Shown piece by piece: positions 42,360-50,300 of a stretch of 64,000 nucleotides of DNA. Position 1 is the stretch's first letter; every line of letters begins with the position of its first letter. Source of the DNA: Bacteroidaceae bacterium (lineage in GTDB: Bacteria; Bacteroidota; Bacteroidia; Bacteroidales; Bacteroidaceae). The notes beneath the pieces were generated by a model. It was not told the origin of the DNA. It did not search any database and saw only the letters and a program-made list of their open reading frames with translations. The position numbers were made by a program, and so were the translations under genes. The DNA lies in NCBI GenBank assembly GCA_017470525.1, contig JAFUYM010000038.1, positions 116,576 to 180,575 on the forward strand. Reading direction: 5' to 3'.

Positions 42360-44231
42360 TTATTTTTTCTTTTTGTCCCAATAAGTCTTTTTCCCATATT
42401 GGTAGTCGGTGATGCGATGCCACTCTTCGGGGATGAGGTACTTGCCTTCCACGTGGTCGATGCAGAGCAGTTGGAACTCGCCGTAGAGAGAACTGATGCG
42501 GGCAAGGATGCGGTCGGTGATGCGGATGTGGTGGACATGGTCTTTAAACTGTTCCACAAGATGGAACGTCTGGTTGGGATGCTTGATTTCGTGTTCGCCC
42601 CACATCCTTAAGAATGTGTTCGCTTGGCTCATTTGGCCATCTACCGTCAGCACATATAGCCTTCCGCTCACTTTCCCCATGCTGGAGGGGTCGGACTTCT
42701 TGCCGTATTCGTAACTGATGGGGTATTCGGCGATACGAGCGGAGTCTTTCATTTGCTGGATGAAGTCGTTCACCCATTGGGTATTGTAGGGTTCGGGTAT
42801 TTTTCCTGTGTTGATGGTGATGATTTGCTGCACGAAGAGCGTGTGTGTGTTACCTTTCCCATACATCTTGCAGACGATTCTCTCTTTGTCGTGACTGATG
42901 TCTGAGGCCGTCAGTTCAATCGTGTCACCTTGTGCCGTGTGCGTTTCCACATGCTGGAAGTTGCTGAATGACCCATTGATGAGTTTGCTGCGGATGGCAT
43001 CGATGGAGTCTCTACTGATTTCTTTTTGCCATGTGAAGATTTGGCGGAGTGTGTCGCCTCCAATGATTTCGGTTCTGTCATAATACCCTAAATCTTCTAT
43101 GCCCAGTTGCAGACGGGTCTTTTCGAGTAACGACAAGTAGTGGTAATAGTCTTCAGCCGTTGTTGGGTGGTCGGCTTTCAGTCTTTCATAGTCAGGCACA
43201 CGCTCCACCTTGCCGTGGTCATACGTCAGCATGGTCTCGTAGTCTTTGGGCAGGGTGAACGTGGAATCGACTTGGTCGATGAACAGGATGGTGTATCGTC
43301 CGAAGTAATCTTTCTTGCCATACAGTATTCCATATTCTCGGGGTGACTGGTCGTCGCCCCATCTGCTGAGCCTGAGATAGGCGAAAGTTTTGTCTGCGGG
43401 GTTGACGAAATCGTAGTTGAACTCCTTGTCCATGTTGTCGTGCAGATAGCGGAGGATTTCTCGATGGAGGTCGGTGATGGCTGCATCCACTTTTGCTTGG
43501 GGGATGATATAGAGTGTGCCGCTGCATCCACCTTCTACCACATTTACTCGGTCGCCTCCTTTGAACGACTTGGTGACCATGTTGTTGCTGTCCTGCTCCA
43601 GCACATAGGAAAAGGTGGCATTGTCAGACAGTTCGTCCTTTTGTGTATTGTAGCGGTAGGAGACCCTGTGTGTCTCGCCTCCTGCTGCCTCTGTCATCTG
43701 GGCAATGAAGGGGATGAGAGGGCGGTAGTCAAGCACTTGCCCGTTGCTTTTCTTTTCTGTATTTTTTGTGTATTCCACGGCAAGGTTGCATCGGTCTCTG
43801 TCGGGACGATAATGGAAAGTGGCACTTTCTAAAGCATGGTTATGATAACTGTTGTAAGCGTAGCGAGGTGTCTCGTCGGGATATTTCGCCAGAGCCAGGG
43901 CATAATCGATTTCGTCTTCCGTGCCTTTGGGTGTCTGCTGATGGTGACAGGCAACGGCATGGCTGGAGGCATCGAGGAAGTGTTGCATCACGGTGTCCTT
44001 CAGCAGTTGCAATTGGCAACGGACAATGGGTTTGTCTTTTCTGATGTCGTAGCCCTTCTCCCAACTTCGTTCTTCGTAGATGCCCTCGTCTGTGCGTCCG
44101 AGTGAGTAGCCAATTTCCTTGGGGTGGTGCTGTTCCAGATAGTCCATCAGTTGCTGGATGCTGTTCTCGTTTTGTGCGTGGATGGCGATGGTTTGCAGCA
44201 TCATCGCCAGCATGAATATGGGGTGTTTCAT
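42360..44231 (-). CDS. Large exported protein of a sigma/anti-sigma operon
   Basis: 623 residues with signal peptide MKHPIFMLAMMLQTIAIHAQ. I recognise no family. It is mixed alpha/beta and hydrophilic, with strongly basic last residues (KTYWDKKKK). Segments such as EFNYDFVNPADKTFAYLRLS and GTLYIIPQAKVDAAI suggest repeated alpha/beta units of 150-200 residues. It follows an anti-sigma-like gene after 15 bases, so it may be the target or the sensor of that system. A gene of the same arrangement, also with a long exported product, lies at 61295-62680. Confidence 0.65.
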   Translation of the reverse strand: MKHPIFMLAMMLQTIAIHAQNENSIQQLMDYLEQHHPKEIGYSLGRTDEGIYEERSWEKGYDIRKDKPIVRCQLQLLKDTVMQHFLDASSHAVACHHQQTPKGTEDEIDYALALAKYPDETPRYAYNSYHNHALESATFHYRPDRDRCNLAVEYTKNTEKKSNGQVLDYRPLIPFIAQMTEAAGGETHRVSYRYNTQKDELSDNATFSYVLEQDSNNMVTKSFKGGDRVNVVEGGCSGTLYIIPQAKVDAAITDLHREILRYLHDNMDKEFNYDFVNPADKTFAYLRLSRWGDDQSPREYGILYGKKDYFGRYTILFIDQVDSTFTLPKDYETMLTYDHGKVERVPDYERLKADHPTTAEDYYHYLSLLEKTRLQLGIEDLGYYDRTEIIGGDTLRQIFTWQKEISRDSIDAIRSKLINGSFSNFQHVETHTAQGDTIELTASDISHDKERIVCKMYGKGNTHTLFVQQIITINTGKIPEPYNTQWVNDFIQQMKDSARIAEYPISYEYGKKSDPSSMGKVSGRLYVLTVDGQMSQANTFLRMWGEHEIKHPNQTFHLVEQFKDHVHHIRITDRILARISSLYGEFQLLCIDHVEGKYLIPEEWHRITDYQYGKKTYWDKKKK

Positions 44232-44246
44232 TGTTTTCTTGGTTTT

Positions 44247-44873
44247 TTAATGTTGATTTTCAATCATTTCAAAAACGGCATCGCATTCTTGTTTCAGTTT
44301 CTCGTTCAGTGCCGTGTATTCTTCCAATGGATTCTTTTGCGATTCCACACCGAAAACGCTATCAACAGACATGAGGTCACTTTGGTCTTCTTCGGCTTCT
44401 GTTGAAGATTTTGGGGCAGTAGTGCTGGCGAGAAACGTCTTGGGCATCACCTCCGAGGTGTCCGTCATTGGCATTTCTTGCGGACGTTCCTTGGAGTGGG
44501 AGTCCGTTTGTGCCGTCGGCTGTTCAGAGGTGTTTCCGTCACCCCCTCTTGGTGGAGCCAAGATGATGGCGACGATGGCTGCCACACAGGCTGCCGCCAG
44601 CCAAGGCCACAGGGCGATGCGGCGTTTCTTCGGAGGGATGTTCGCCATCATGCGGTCAAACGCTTCCACCTTCTCTTCAGACAGGGTGAAACCATTGTCG
44701 AGGCGGGCAGTGGCAAGCACCAGTTGGCGCACAGCCTCCTCGTCGGCAGAGAGGGCTTCGTGACTCTGTCGGTAGAAGTCGGCAAGTGCCAGTTCTTCCT
44801 CTGGGGTGGTTTCGGCATCGAGATAACGCTCGATGAGTTGTTGGCGCAATGCCTTGTCGTTCAGGTCTTTCAT
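44247..44873 (-). CDS. Membrane-anchored anti-sigma-like protein
   Basis: 208 residues. A helical cytoplasmic N-terminus (LRQQLIERYLDAETTPEEELAL) is followed by one membrane helix at about residues 91-108 (WPWLAAACVAAIVAIILA) and a Ser/Thr/Glu-rich periplasmic part. This is the layout of anti-sigma factors that hold an ECF sigma factor at the membrane. Its start abuts the sigma gene stop without a gap. The inhibitory activity is inferred from position and topology. Confidence 0.75.
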   Translation of the reverse strand: MKDLNDKALRQQLIERYLDAETTPEEELALADFYRQSHEALSADEEAVRQLVLATARLDNGFTLSEEKVEAFDRMMANIPPKKRRIALWPWLAAACVAAIVAIILAPPRGGDGNTSEQPTAQTDSHSKERPQEMPMTDTSEVMPKTFLASTTAPKSSTEAEEDQSDLMSVDSVFGVESQKNPLEEYTALNEKLKQECDAVFEMIENQH

Positions 44874-45371
44874 CTATAGTCCTCCTTTCCTGAGCAGTTC
44901 AGCCATGCTTCTCCGTGCGGCAGAAATCATGGTCTTGGTGCTTTGTTTGGTGGTTTTGCAAATGGTTGAAATCTCGTCCAGTGTCATTCCCTCGCTCTTC
45001 ATCGTCAGCATCCTTCGTTGGGTGGCAGGCAAGTGGCTGAGTGCCCACAGAATCTGTCTTTCCGTGTCTTGGCTGATGAGTGCTTGGTCGGTCGCTCGGG
45101 TGTCAGCCATGTCGGTGTCGTGCAGGGTGTCAGTCGGTGCCTGTTGTCGGCGCAGCAGGTCGATGCACACGTTTTTGGCGATGGCTACAGCAAGGGCTTC
45201 GAGGCTGGCATAGTGTTCCAGCCGCTCGCGCATCTGCCACAGCCGGAAGAGGGTCTCCTGCACCATGTCCTCCGCCTCCTCGGGCAATGACCTGTCTGCC
45301 AAGAACCTTTCGCACAGTTCCAGCAGCCTTGGGCGTATGTCGTTTGCCATTTTTTCAAATGCTTTCATCAT
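44874..45371 (-). CDS. ECF-type RNA polymerase sigma factor
   Basis: 165 residues. Region 2 is seen in EEAEDMVQETLFRLWQMRE and the following helix, and region 4 in LPATQRRMLTMKSEGMTLDE with the helix-turn-helix ISTICKTTKQSTKTMISAARR. No extra N-terminal domain. It would direct transcription of an envelope-related regulon, often including its own operon. It is the first gene of a sigma / anti-sigma / exported protein set. Confidence 0.92.
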   Translation of the reverse strand: MMKAFEKMANDIRPRLLELCERFLADRSLPEEAEDMVQETLFRLWQMRERLEHYASLEALAVAIAKNVCIDLLRRQQAPTDTLHDTDMADTRATDQALISQDTERQILWALSHLPATQRRMLTMKSEGMTLDEISTICKTTKQSTKTMISAARRSMAELLRKGGL

Positions 45372-45412
45372 CTTCTTTTGTGCATCTCTATGATAAAGAC
45401 GTAAAAGTGGGG

Positions 45413-45420
45413 CAAAGGTA
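45413..45420 (-). promoter_or_regulatory. Promoter -7 box of the sigma factor operon
   Basis: Reverse-strand TACCTTTG, followed by C, 42 bases ahead of the start; a housekeeping-type box, so basal expression need not depend on the ECF factor. Confidence 0.75.
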
Positions 45421-45491
45421 AACTAAAAAAACGAGAAAAATGCAAAGTCGCTGCATTTTTCTCGTTTTTGATAGAAAGGCAAAAAAGGGTG

Positions 45492-45565
45492 TTTCAATAC
45501 CTCTAAACCGACGTCGTCGACATCGGTTGACCGACATCGACGACGTCGGTTGAGAGGTGTTGAAA
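45492..45565. repeat. Near-perfect inverted repeat sharing a core with 5773-5844
   Basis: The left arm TTTCAATACCTCTAAACCG and the right arm ending GAGAGGTGTTGAAA are inverted copies with three to five differences. The core ACGTCGTCGACATCGG resembles ACCTCGTCGACATCGG in the element at 5773. It lies 15 bases after an EamA gene and has no T run. Confidence 0.8.
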
Positions 45566-45580
45566 GAAGTTTTTCAGGGG

Positions 45581-46501
45581 TTATGAATGACTGCCGATGA
45601 AGAGGAACAGCATGGACAGCAGCACCAAGGCGAGGTCGATAACCTTCGACTTGAGGTTCTTCTCGTGGAACGCCATCGCTCCGAACAGGAAACTGACCAG
45701 CACCGAGCCGCGACGCACCATCGAGACGATGGAAATCATGGCGCCGTCCAATCCGAGGGCATAGAAATAGGCGAAGTCGGCAGCAGAGAGGAACACGGAG
45801 ATGAGGATGATGCACCAATCCCAATGGAAGGGTGTGGTCTTCTTGTGGGTGGGCCACCACAGCAGGAAGAGCACGACGAGCATCATGAAGAACTGGTAGA
45901 TGTTGTACCACAACTGCACGGCGAGTTTGTCGAGTCCTACACCGTGATTTTCGGGTGATGCCATCAGGAACTTGTCGTACAACCCCGAAATGGCACCCAG
46001 CACATTGGCGAGCACCACGAACACAATCCATTTGTTGTGCTTGAAGTCGATGCCCTCCTTCTTGCTGGAACGGGAAAGCATATAAAGCCCCACCATCGCC
46101 ACAATGACACCGAGCCACTGCCACACGTTCAACTTCTCCGCAAAGAACGTCAATGCCCCAATCAGCACCATCACAGGACGGGTAGCATTGATGGGTCCCA
46201 CAATCGTGAGCGGCAGGTTCTTCAACCCGAAATACGCAAACAGCCAACTGGCGAGCACGATGCACGACTTCAGCAGGATGTACTTATGTTCCGCCCACCC
46301 ATACTGATGTGTGTAGAAAAGGCTGTCCTCAGGAATCACTCCCTGTGCCGACAAAACGATGAACGGCAGGAATATCAAGGACGAAAACAGGGTGTTGAGC
46401 AGCAGCACCGGAATCACCGCATTCCCCTTGAGCGACTTCTTCTTGAAGACGTCATAGAAGCCGAGGAGACAGGCGGAAAGGAAAGCAAGAATGAGCCACA
46501 T
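45581..46501 (-). CDS. EamA/DMT family transporter
   Basis: 306 residues with ten predicted membrane helices in two similar halves; the opening MWLILAFLSACLLGFYDVFKKKSLKGN is typical of EamA permeases. Family members export amino acids, nucleotide-related metabolites or sugars through the inner membrane. No substrate can be read and no partner gene is adjacent. Confidence 0.88.
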   Translation of the reverse strand: MWLILAFLSACLLGFYDVFKKKSLKGNAVIPVLLLNTLFSSLIFLPFIVLSAQGVIPEDSLFYTHQYGWAEHKYILLKSCIVLASWLFAYFGLKNLPLTIVGPINATRPVMVLIGALTFFAEKLNVWQWLGVIVAMVGLYMLSRSSKKEGIDFKHNKWIVFVVLANVLGAISGLYDKFLMASPENHGVGLDKLAVQLWYNIYQFFMMLVVLFLLWWPTHKKTTPFHWDWCIILISVFLSAADFAYFYALGLDGAMISIVSMVRRGSVLVSFLFGAMAFHEKNLKSKVIDLALVLLSMLFLFIGSHS

Positions 46502-46535
46502 AAATAAACGTTAATAAGCAATTTTACATTAATAA

Positions 46536-46663
46536 TAATTCATGAAAAATTCGTGGATAATTGATGGTAATTCGTGTTTTATTTAAACATAAATTATCAC
46601 GAATTATCCATGAATTAATCATAAATTATTTTTGTTTATCCATTTTACGAATTATTCATGAAT
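46536..46663. repeat. Helically phased 11-bp AT-rich repeats, downstream flank of the GxxExxY gene
   Basis: ATTCRTG-type words start at 46538, 46549, 46560 and 46570 (steps of 11, 11, 10). Inverted words CAYGAAT-type start at 46598, 46609 and 46620, and again at 46646 and 46657 (steps of 11). The two blocks face each other, so the whole is palindromic. The last units run into the GxxExxY gene and encode its final residues and stop (reverse strand ATT CAT GAA TAA). Confidence 0.85.
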
Positions 46664-47113
46664 TATATTTTCTTCTTCAGCATATTCGGGGTAGAGCATG
46701 TTCATGTTTTTGTCAAGTAGGATACACTCGTTTGTCTTTTCGATGTAGGCATAACGCTCACCTTGCAAACTTGGTTGTCCGAAATTGATGAGCAACCCAA
46801 TGGGCTTCTTTGTTAATCGCAGATAATTGAATAGTTGGGCACGATGAGCAGAACTTAATTTTTTGACAGACTTTAATTCTACAATAATATCCCCCACTAC
46901 TAAATCCATTTTGTAGTATTTCTCCATCTGATGGTGCTTGTAGAAACATGGTAACAGTTTCTCTGTCTCGCTCTCGATGCCATTGTCGAGTAATTCCAAC
47001 CGCAATGCCTCGTTGTACACAGGATCCAACAGCCCCCAATTCAACTCACGATGCACCGTCATCGCTGCTCCGATAATCTCATAAACGGCATCTTTATACT
47101 TTCTTGGATTCAT
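46652..47113 (-). CDS. GxxExxY family protein (PD-(D/E)XK-like nuclease fold)
   Basis: 153 residues. The family segment reads NWGLLDPVYNEALRLEL, with Asp in place of the usual Glu. The core has KMDLVVGDIIVELKSVKKL, that is Asp then Glu-Leu-Lys as in PD-(D/E)XK nucleases, followed by HRAQLFNYLRL and PIGLLINFG. The family is widespread and has no proven function. Here the gene lies within phased repeats on both sides, its stop codon falling within one repeat block. It has no clear promoter and no adjacent partner on the same strand within the flanks. Confidence 0.9.
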   Translation of the reverse strand: MNPRKYKDAVYEIIGAAMTVHRELNWGLLDPVYNEALRLELLDNGIESETEKLLPCFYKHHQMEKYYKMDLVVGDIIVELKSVKKLSSAHRAQLFNYLRLTKKPIGLLINFGQPSLQGERYAYIEKTNECILLDKNMNMLYPEYAEEENIIHE

Positions 47114-47123
47114 CTCTATATAA

Positions 47124-47162
47124 ATTTATGATAAATTCATGGCTAATTCATGAAAATTCTTG
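47124..47162. repeat. Helically phased 11-bp repeats, upstream flank of the GxxExxY gene
   Basis: ATTTATG, ATTCATG, ATTCATG and ATTCTTG start at 47124, 47135, 47146 and 47156, again 11, 11 and 10 bases apart, with the same consensus as the downstream block. TAATTCATGAAAATTC (47144-47159) nearly repeats TAATTCATGAAAAATTC (46536-46552), giving 16-17-bp direct copies on the two sides of the gene. Confidence 0.85.
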
Positions 47163-47223
47163 TTCAAATATTATTCCGTTCCCCTTCTGCTTGAGGTAAA
47201 TTGGAATTTATCTTATTATGTTA

Positions 47224-47652
47224 TTATTTTTTATATAGACATTTCCCTTTCCTGTAATCATCTGGAGAAATTCTACTTTTGCTATCAAACTCTAATTTAT
47301 ATTTATCGACATCCCATTCCCATGCTTCTTGCATTACATATTGTTTGTCATACAAAATCCAAATGAGTTTATCCCACAGATAATTAGTCGCTTTGGCAAC
47401 GATAGTGACTTTGCTACCAGGCTTGCCGCTTGGTCGATTCGCTTTAATTTGGTATCTTTGATTATTAAAAACAAAATCCGATCCTTTATTTACGGCAGTT
47501 TTATCCTTCATGTATTCAGAATACTCGTTTTCTGTCATTCCAACTAACAAGGCAGCATCATATTCTGAAATTGCACTTGTAATTGAAGGTGCCACCCCAA
47601 AACTTTCTTGCCATTGTAAAGCAATAACAACAAGTTTATTTCTTAAAGTCAT
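47224..47652 (-). CDS. Hypothetical protein, possible PD-(D/E)XK-like nuclease
   Basis: 142 residues. I do not firmly recognise the family. The stretch NKGSDFVFNNQRYQIKANRP has an Asp followed after about a dozen residues by Gln-Ile-Lys, a spacing and beta-strand context seen in restriction-like nucleases where Gln can replace the second acidic residue. The C-terminal part (WEWDVDKYKLEFDSKSRISP) is polar. Base composition is AT-rich like the neighbouring GxxExxY region. No methyltransferase lies nearby. Confidence 0.6.
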   Translation of the reverse strand: MTLRNKLVVIALQWQESFGVAPSITSAISEYDAALLVGMTENEYSEYMKDKTAVNKGSDFVFNNQRYQIKANRPSGKPGSKVTIVAKATNYLWDKLIWILYDKQYVMQEAWEWDVDKYKLEFDSKSRISPDDYRKGKCLYKK

Positions 47653-47726
47653 ATAAAAGTAAGGATAATGTATATTGTGTAGTTTATTGTTTAATAATCG
47701 GAATGCTAAATTCCAATTTATCTGTT

Positions 47727-48467
47727 TTATTCAAAAATATCTTCTGGATACGTCACATCTGCTAAGAACAGTGCATTTCCGGGTACAGATGTCCCAGCCG
47801 AGCATCGGTCCTTCTTCTCGATGATTTCACGGAACTGCTCGATGGTCAGCACACCACGCCCCACATCGAGGAGGGTGCCAACGATAGCACGAACCATGTT
47901 GCGGAGGAAACGGTCGGCAGTGATGGTGAACTGCCACTTGATGGGAGAGACCTGTCTCCATTCAGCATGGGTGATGCGGCAGTTGTTCGTCTTCACATCC
48001 GTGTGGAGTTTGGAGAAGGAGGTGAAGTCGATGTAGTCGAAGAGGGTAGCAGCCGCCTCGTTCATCAGGTCGAAGTTGAGAGGCAGAGGGAAACGGTAGG
48101 CATACGGCTCGAAGGGCGACTTCTCCGTGATGACATAATAATGATATGTACGCGATGTGGCGGAGAAACGTGCGTGGGCATCCGCCTTCACAGGAATGAT
48201 TTTGTGGATGGCGATGTCGTATGGCAAGAACTTATTCAATTTGTAAGCGAGATTGTCGTCCACTTCTTGGGTGGTGTCGAAATGTGCCACCATCAGTGAG
48301 GCATTTACCCCGGCATCCGTCCGTCCTGCACCAGTCACTTCAATCTGTTCACGCAGCAACGTGGAGAGTGCCTTGCTGAGCACCTCCTGCACACTGATGC
48401 CGTTGGGCTGAATCTGCCAACCGTGATAACGTGCTCCGTCGTAGGACAAATAGATGAAATAGCGCAT
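47727..48467 (-). CDS. truA: tRNA pseudouridine(38-40) synthase
   Basis: 246 residues. The catalytic Asp51 lies in [12 protein letters not shown]. Other TruA features are [29 protein letters not shown]-like (SRTYHYYVI) and [17 protein letters not shown]. It isomerises uridines 38-40 in the anticodon arm of many tRNAs. Confidence 0.97.
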   Translation of the reverse strand: MRYFIYLSYDGARYHGWQIQPNGISVQEVLSKALSTLLREQIEVTGAGRTDAGVNASLMVAHFDTTQEVDDNLAYKLNKFLPYDIAIHKIIPVKADAHARFSATSRTYHYYVITEKSPFEPYAYRFPLPLNFDLMNEAAATLFDYIDFTSFSKLHTDVKTNNCRITHAEWRQVSPIKWQFTITADRFLRNMVRAIVGTLLDVGRGVLTIEQFREIIEKKDRCSAGTSVPGNALFLADVTYPEDIFE

Positions 48468-48517
48468 AACTCAAACCCTTAAACTTTTGACAATATATTA
48501 CCGCAAGCGGTCTTTAG

Positions 48518-48579
48518 AAAAACAAAAGAAAATAGTAAAAAACAAAATAAAATATTTTTTCTTGTTTTCTTTTGTTTTT
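48518..48579. repeat. AT-only 15-bp perfect inverted repeat
   Basis: AAAAACAAAAGAAAA (48518-48532) and its exact complement (48565-48579) lie between the MATE and truA genes, which both read leftwards. It may end the MATE transcript, although the stem is weak. Confidence 0.65.
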
Positions 48580-48613
48580 TCAAAGGCGCGAAGCGTAAAA
48601 CTTCTAAACTCTT

Positions 48614-50029
48614 TTATGGTGTCACTCGATTGTGGAAGAATACCCTGTGCAGGATGCTCTTGGCTCGGATGCTGGGTGCATGAACTGTTGCCCTGTTCCG
48701 ATAGAACAGCCAAAGCATGGCGGCTGCCGTGATGGTGGCAATGCCGTCGGCGGTGGCGATGCTTATCCACACACCGTTTGTTCCCCAAATTTCAGGAAAA
48801 ATGAGCAGGAAGGGCACAAGGAATACTAACTGGCGGCTGACCGACAGGAAGATGCTCTTCTTTGCCATGCCGATGCTCTGAAAGAAATGCCCCGTCACGA
48901 TTTGGAAACCCACGATGGGCGACATGACGACGATAATTTTCATGCCTGACACAGCCAATGCCGCCAGGTCGGGGTCTTCTGTGAACAAAGCAACAGGGTA
49001 GTGGGGGAAGAACTCGCAGAGGATGAACGAGCAGCACATCACGATGGTAGCGAGGATGATGGCTTTCTTCAGCACCTCGTTCACTCGCGCTGGCTGCTGT
49101 GCCCCGAAGTTGAAACCTGCAATCGGTTGCATACCTTGACAGATGCCCATCACCACCATCACAAACAGGAACGTGATGCCGTTCACAATGCCGTATGCTG
49201 CAATCGCCAAGTCGCCTCCATGCTTGGTCAATCCTTTGTTGATGAGGATGACCACTAAGCAGGCGCACAACTGCATGCTGAAAGGTGAAAGACCAATGCT
49301 GAGGATGTTCTTCACAATGCGCTTTCTTAATCCATAGATGCCTGAATGCAAATGGATTAAGTCTTTTTTGTTAGAGAGAATAGAGATAACATAAATGAGT
49401 GCGACAATCTGTGCCAGAATCGTTGCGTATGCCGCACCCTTGATGCCCATGTTGAATGTGAAAATGAACAGTGGGTCGAGGATGGCATTGATGACCACCG
49501 TGGCAATCGTAGCCGACATTGCCACATGCGGATGTCCTGTGCTTCGGAGTGCGCTGTTCAGTCCCAGATAGAGGTGTGTCACCACATTGCCATACAGAAT
49601 AATTTCCATGTAGTCGCGAGCATATTGCAGGGTGTTCTCCGAAGCCCCGAAGAAGAGGAGCAACGGGTCGATGAACACCAATCCAAGCACACCCACCACA
49701 ACACCTATAATCACGTTGAGCGACACCATGTTTCCCAACACTCTTTCAGCCGTCTGGTAGTCTTTCTGTCCCAACTTAATGGACATCATCGTTGAACAGC
49801 CCACACCCACCATCGCGCCGAATGCGGCACTGAGGTTCATGACGGGAAACGTGACTGCCAAACCGCCCAGCGACAATGTGCCCACATCGGGGATGCGCCC
49901 GATGAAGATACGGTCCACCATATTGTAGAGCGAAGAAGCCGTCATTGCCACCACTGCTGGCACTGCATATTTCATTAGCAACTCACCAATCGGCCTCGTT
50001 CCCAGTTCCTTTGTTCTGTTGTCTTGCAT
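48614..50029 (-). CDS. MATE family efflux transporter
   Basis: 471 residues from the ATG at 50029 (MQDNRTKELG), which follows the promoter; a longer frame from 50074 crosses the promoter. Twelve membrane helices in two halves; GGLAVTFPVMNLSAAFGAMVGVG and GICQGMQPIAGFNFGA are characteristic of the family. It exports cationic drugs or metabolites in exchange for sodium or protons. Stands alone. Confidence 0.93.
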   Translation of the reverse strand: MQDNRTKELGTRPIGELLMKYAVPAVVAMTASSLYNMVDRIFIGRIPDVGTLSLGGLAVTFPVMNLSAAFGAMVGVGCSTMMSIKLGQKDYQTAERVLGNMVSLNVIIGVVVGVLGLVFIDPLLLFFGASENTLQYARDYMEIILYGNVVTHLYLGLNSALRSTGHPHVAMSATIATVVINAILDPLFIFTFNMGIKGAAYATILAQIVALIYVISILSNKKDLIHLHSGIYGLRKRIVKNILSIGLSPFSMQLCACLVVILINKGLTKHGGDLAIAAYGIVNGITFLFVMVVMGICQGMQPIAGFNFGAQQPARVNEVLKKAIILATIVMCCSFILCEFFPHYPVALFTEDPDLAALAVSGMKIIVVMSPIVGFQIVTGHFFQSIGMAKKSIFLSVSRQLVFLVPFLLIFPEIWGTNGVWISIATADGIATITAAAMLWLFYRNRATVHAPSIRAKSILHRVFFHNRVTP

Positions 50030-50052
50030 AATGTTCTTTTGTGTTTCGAGTG

Positions 50053-50060
50053 CAAAGTTA
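50053..50060 (-). promoter_or_regulatory. Promoter -7 box of the MATE gene
   Basis: Reverse-strand TAACTTTG followed by C, 24 bases ahead of the chosen start. Confidence 0.7.
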
Positions 50061-50270
50061 CGAACTTTTTTCAAAAAAATGGGTCATACGAGTATCTGAT
50101 TTCCGTTTTCGTTTGTCTTTATAGATAGAAGTTTCCGATAGTTCTGATTACATGACACTTATGTGACAATGAAAATCAAGGCCATCCTTATACCCTATCG
50201 GAGCAGGAGTAATGGTATTTATTTGGAAAAATATGTTTCATGTGTGTAATTTTATTTGTGAAAATAGTGC

Positions 50271-50279
50271 TATCTTTGC
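50271..50279 (+). promoter_or_regulatory. Promoter -7 box of the alpha-galactosidase gene
   Basis: TATCTTTGC, 22 bases ahead of the start. The -33 region is not clear. Confidence 0.7.
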
Positions 50280-50300
50280 AGCAAATAATTTTTTATGTGT

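Noticed and set aside
43219-43531. Two reverse frames within the 42360-44231 gene
   Set aside because: Both are alternate frames on the same strand as a longer frame with signal peptide and operon context.
46536-47162. CRISPR array
   Set aside because: Units are 11 bases with no spacers of constant length and no cas genes nearby.
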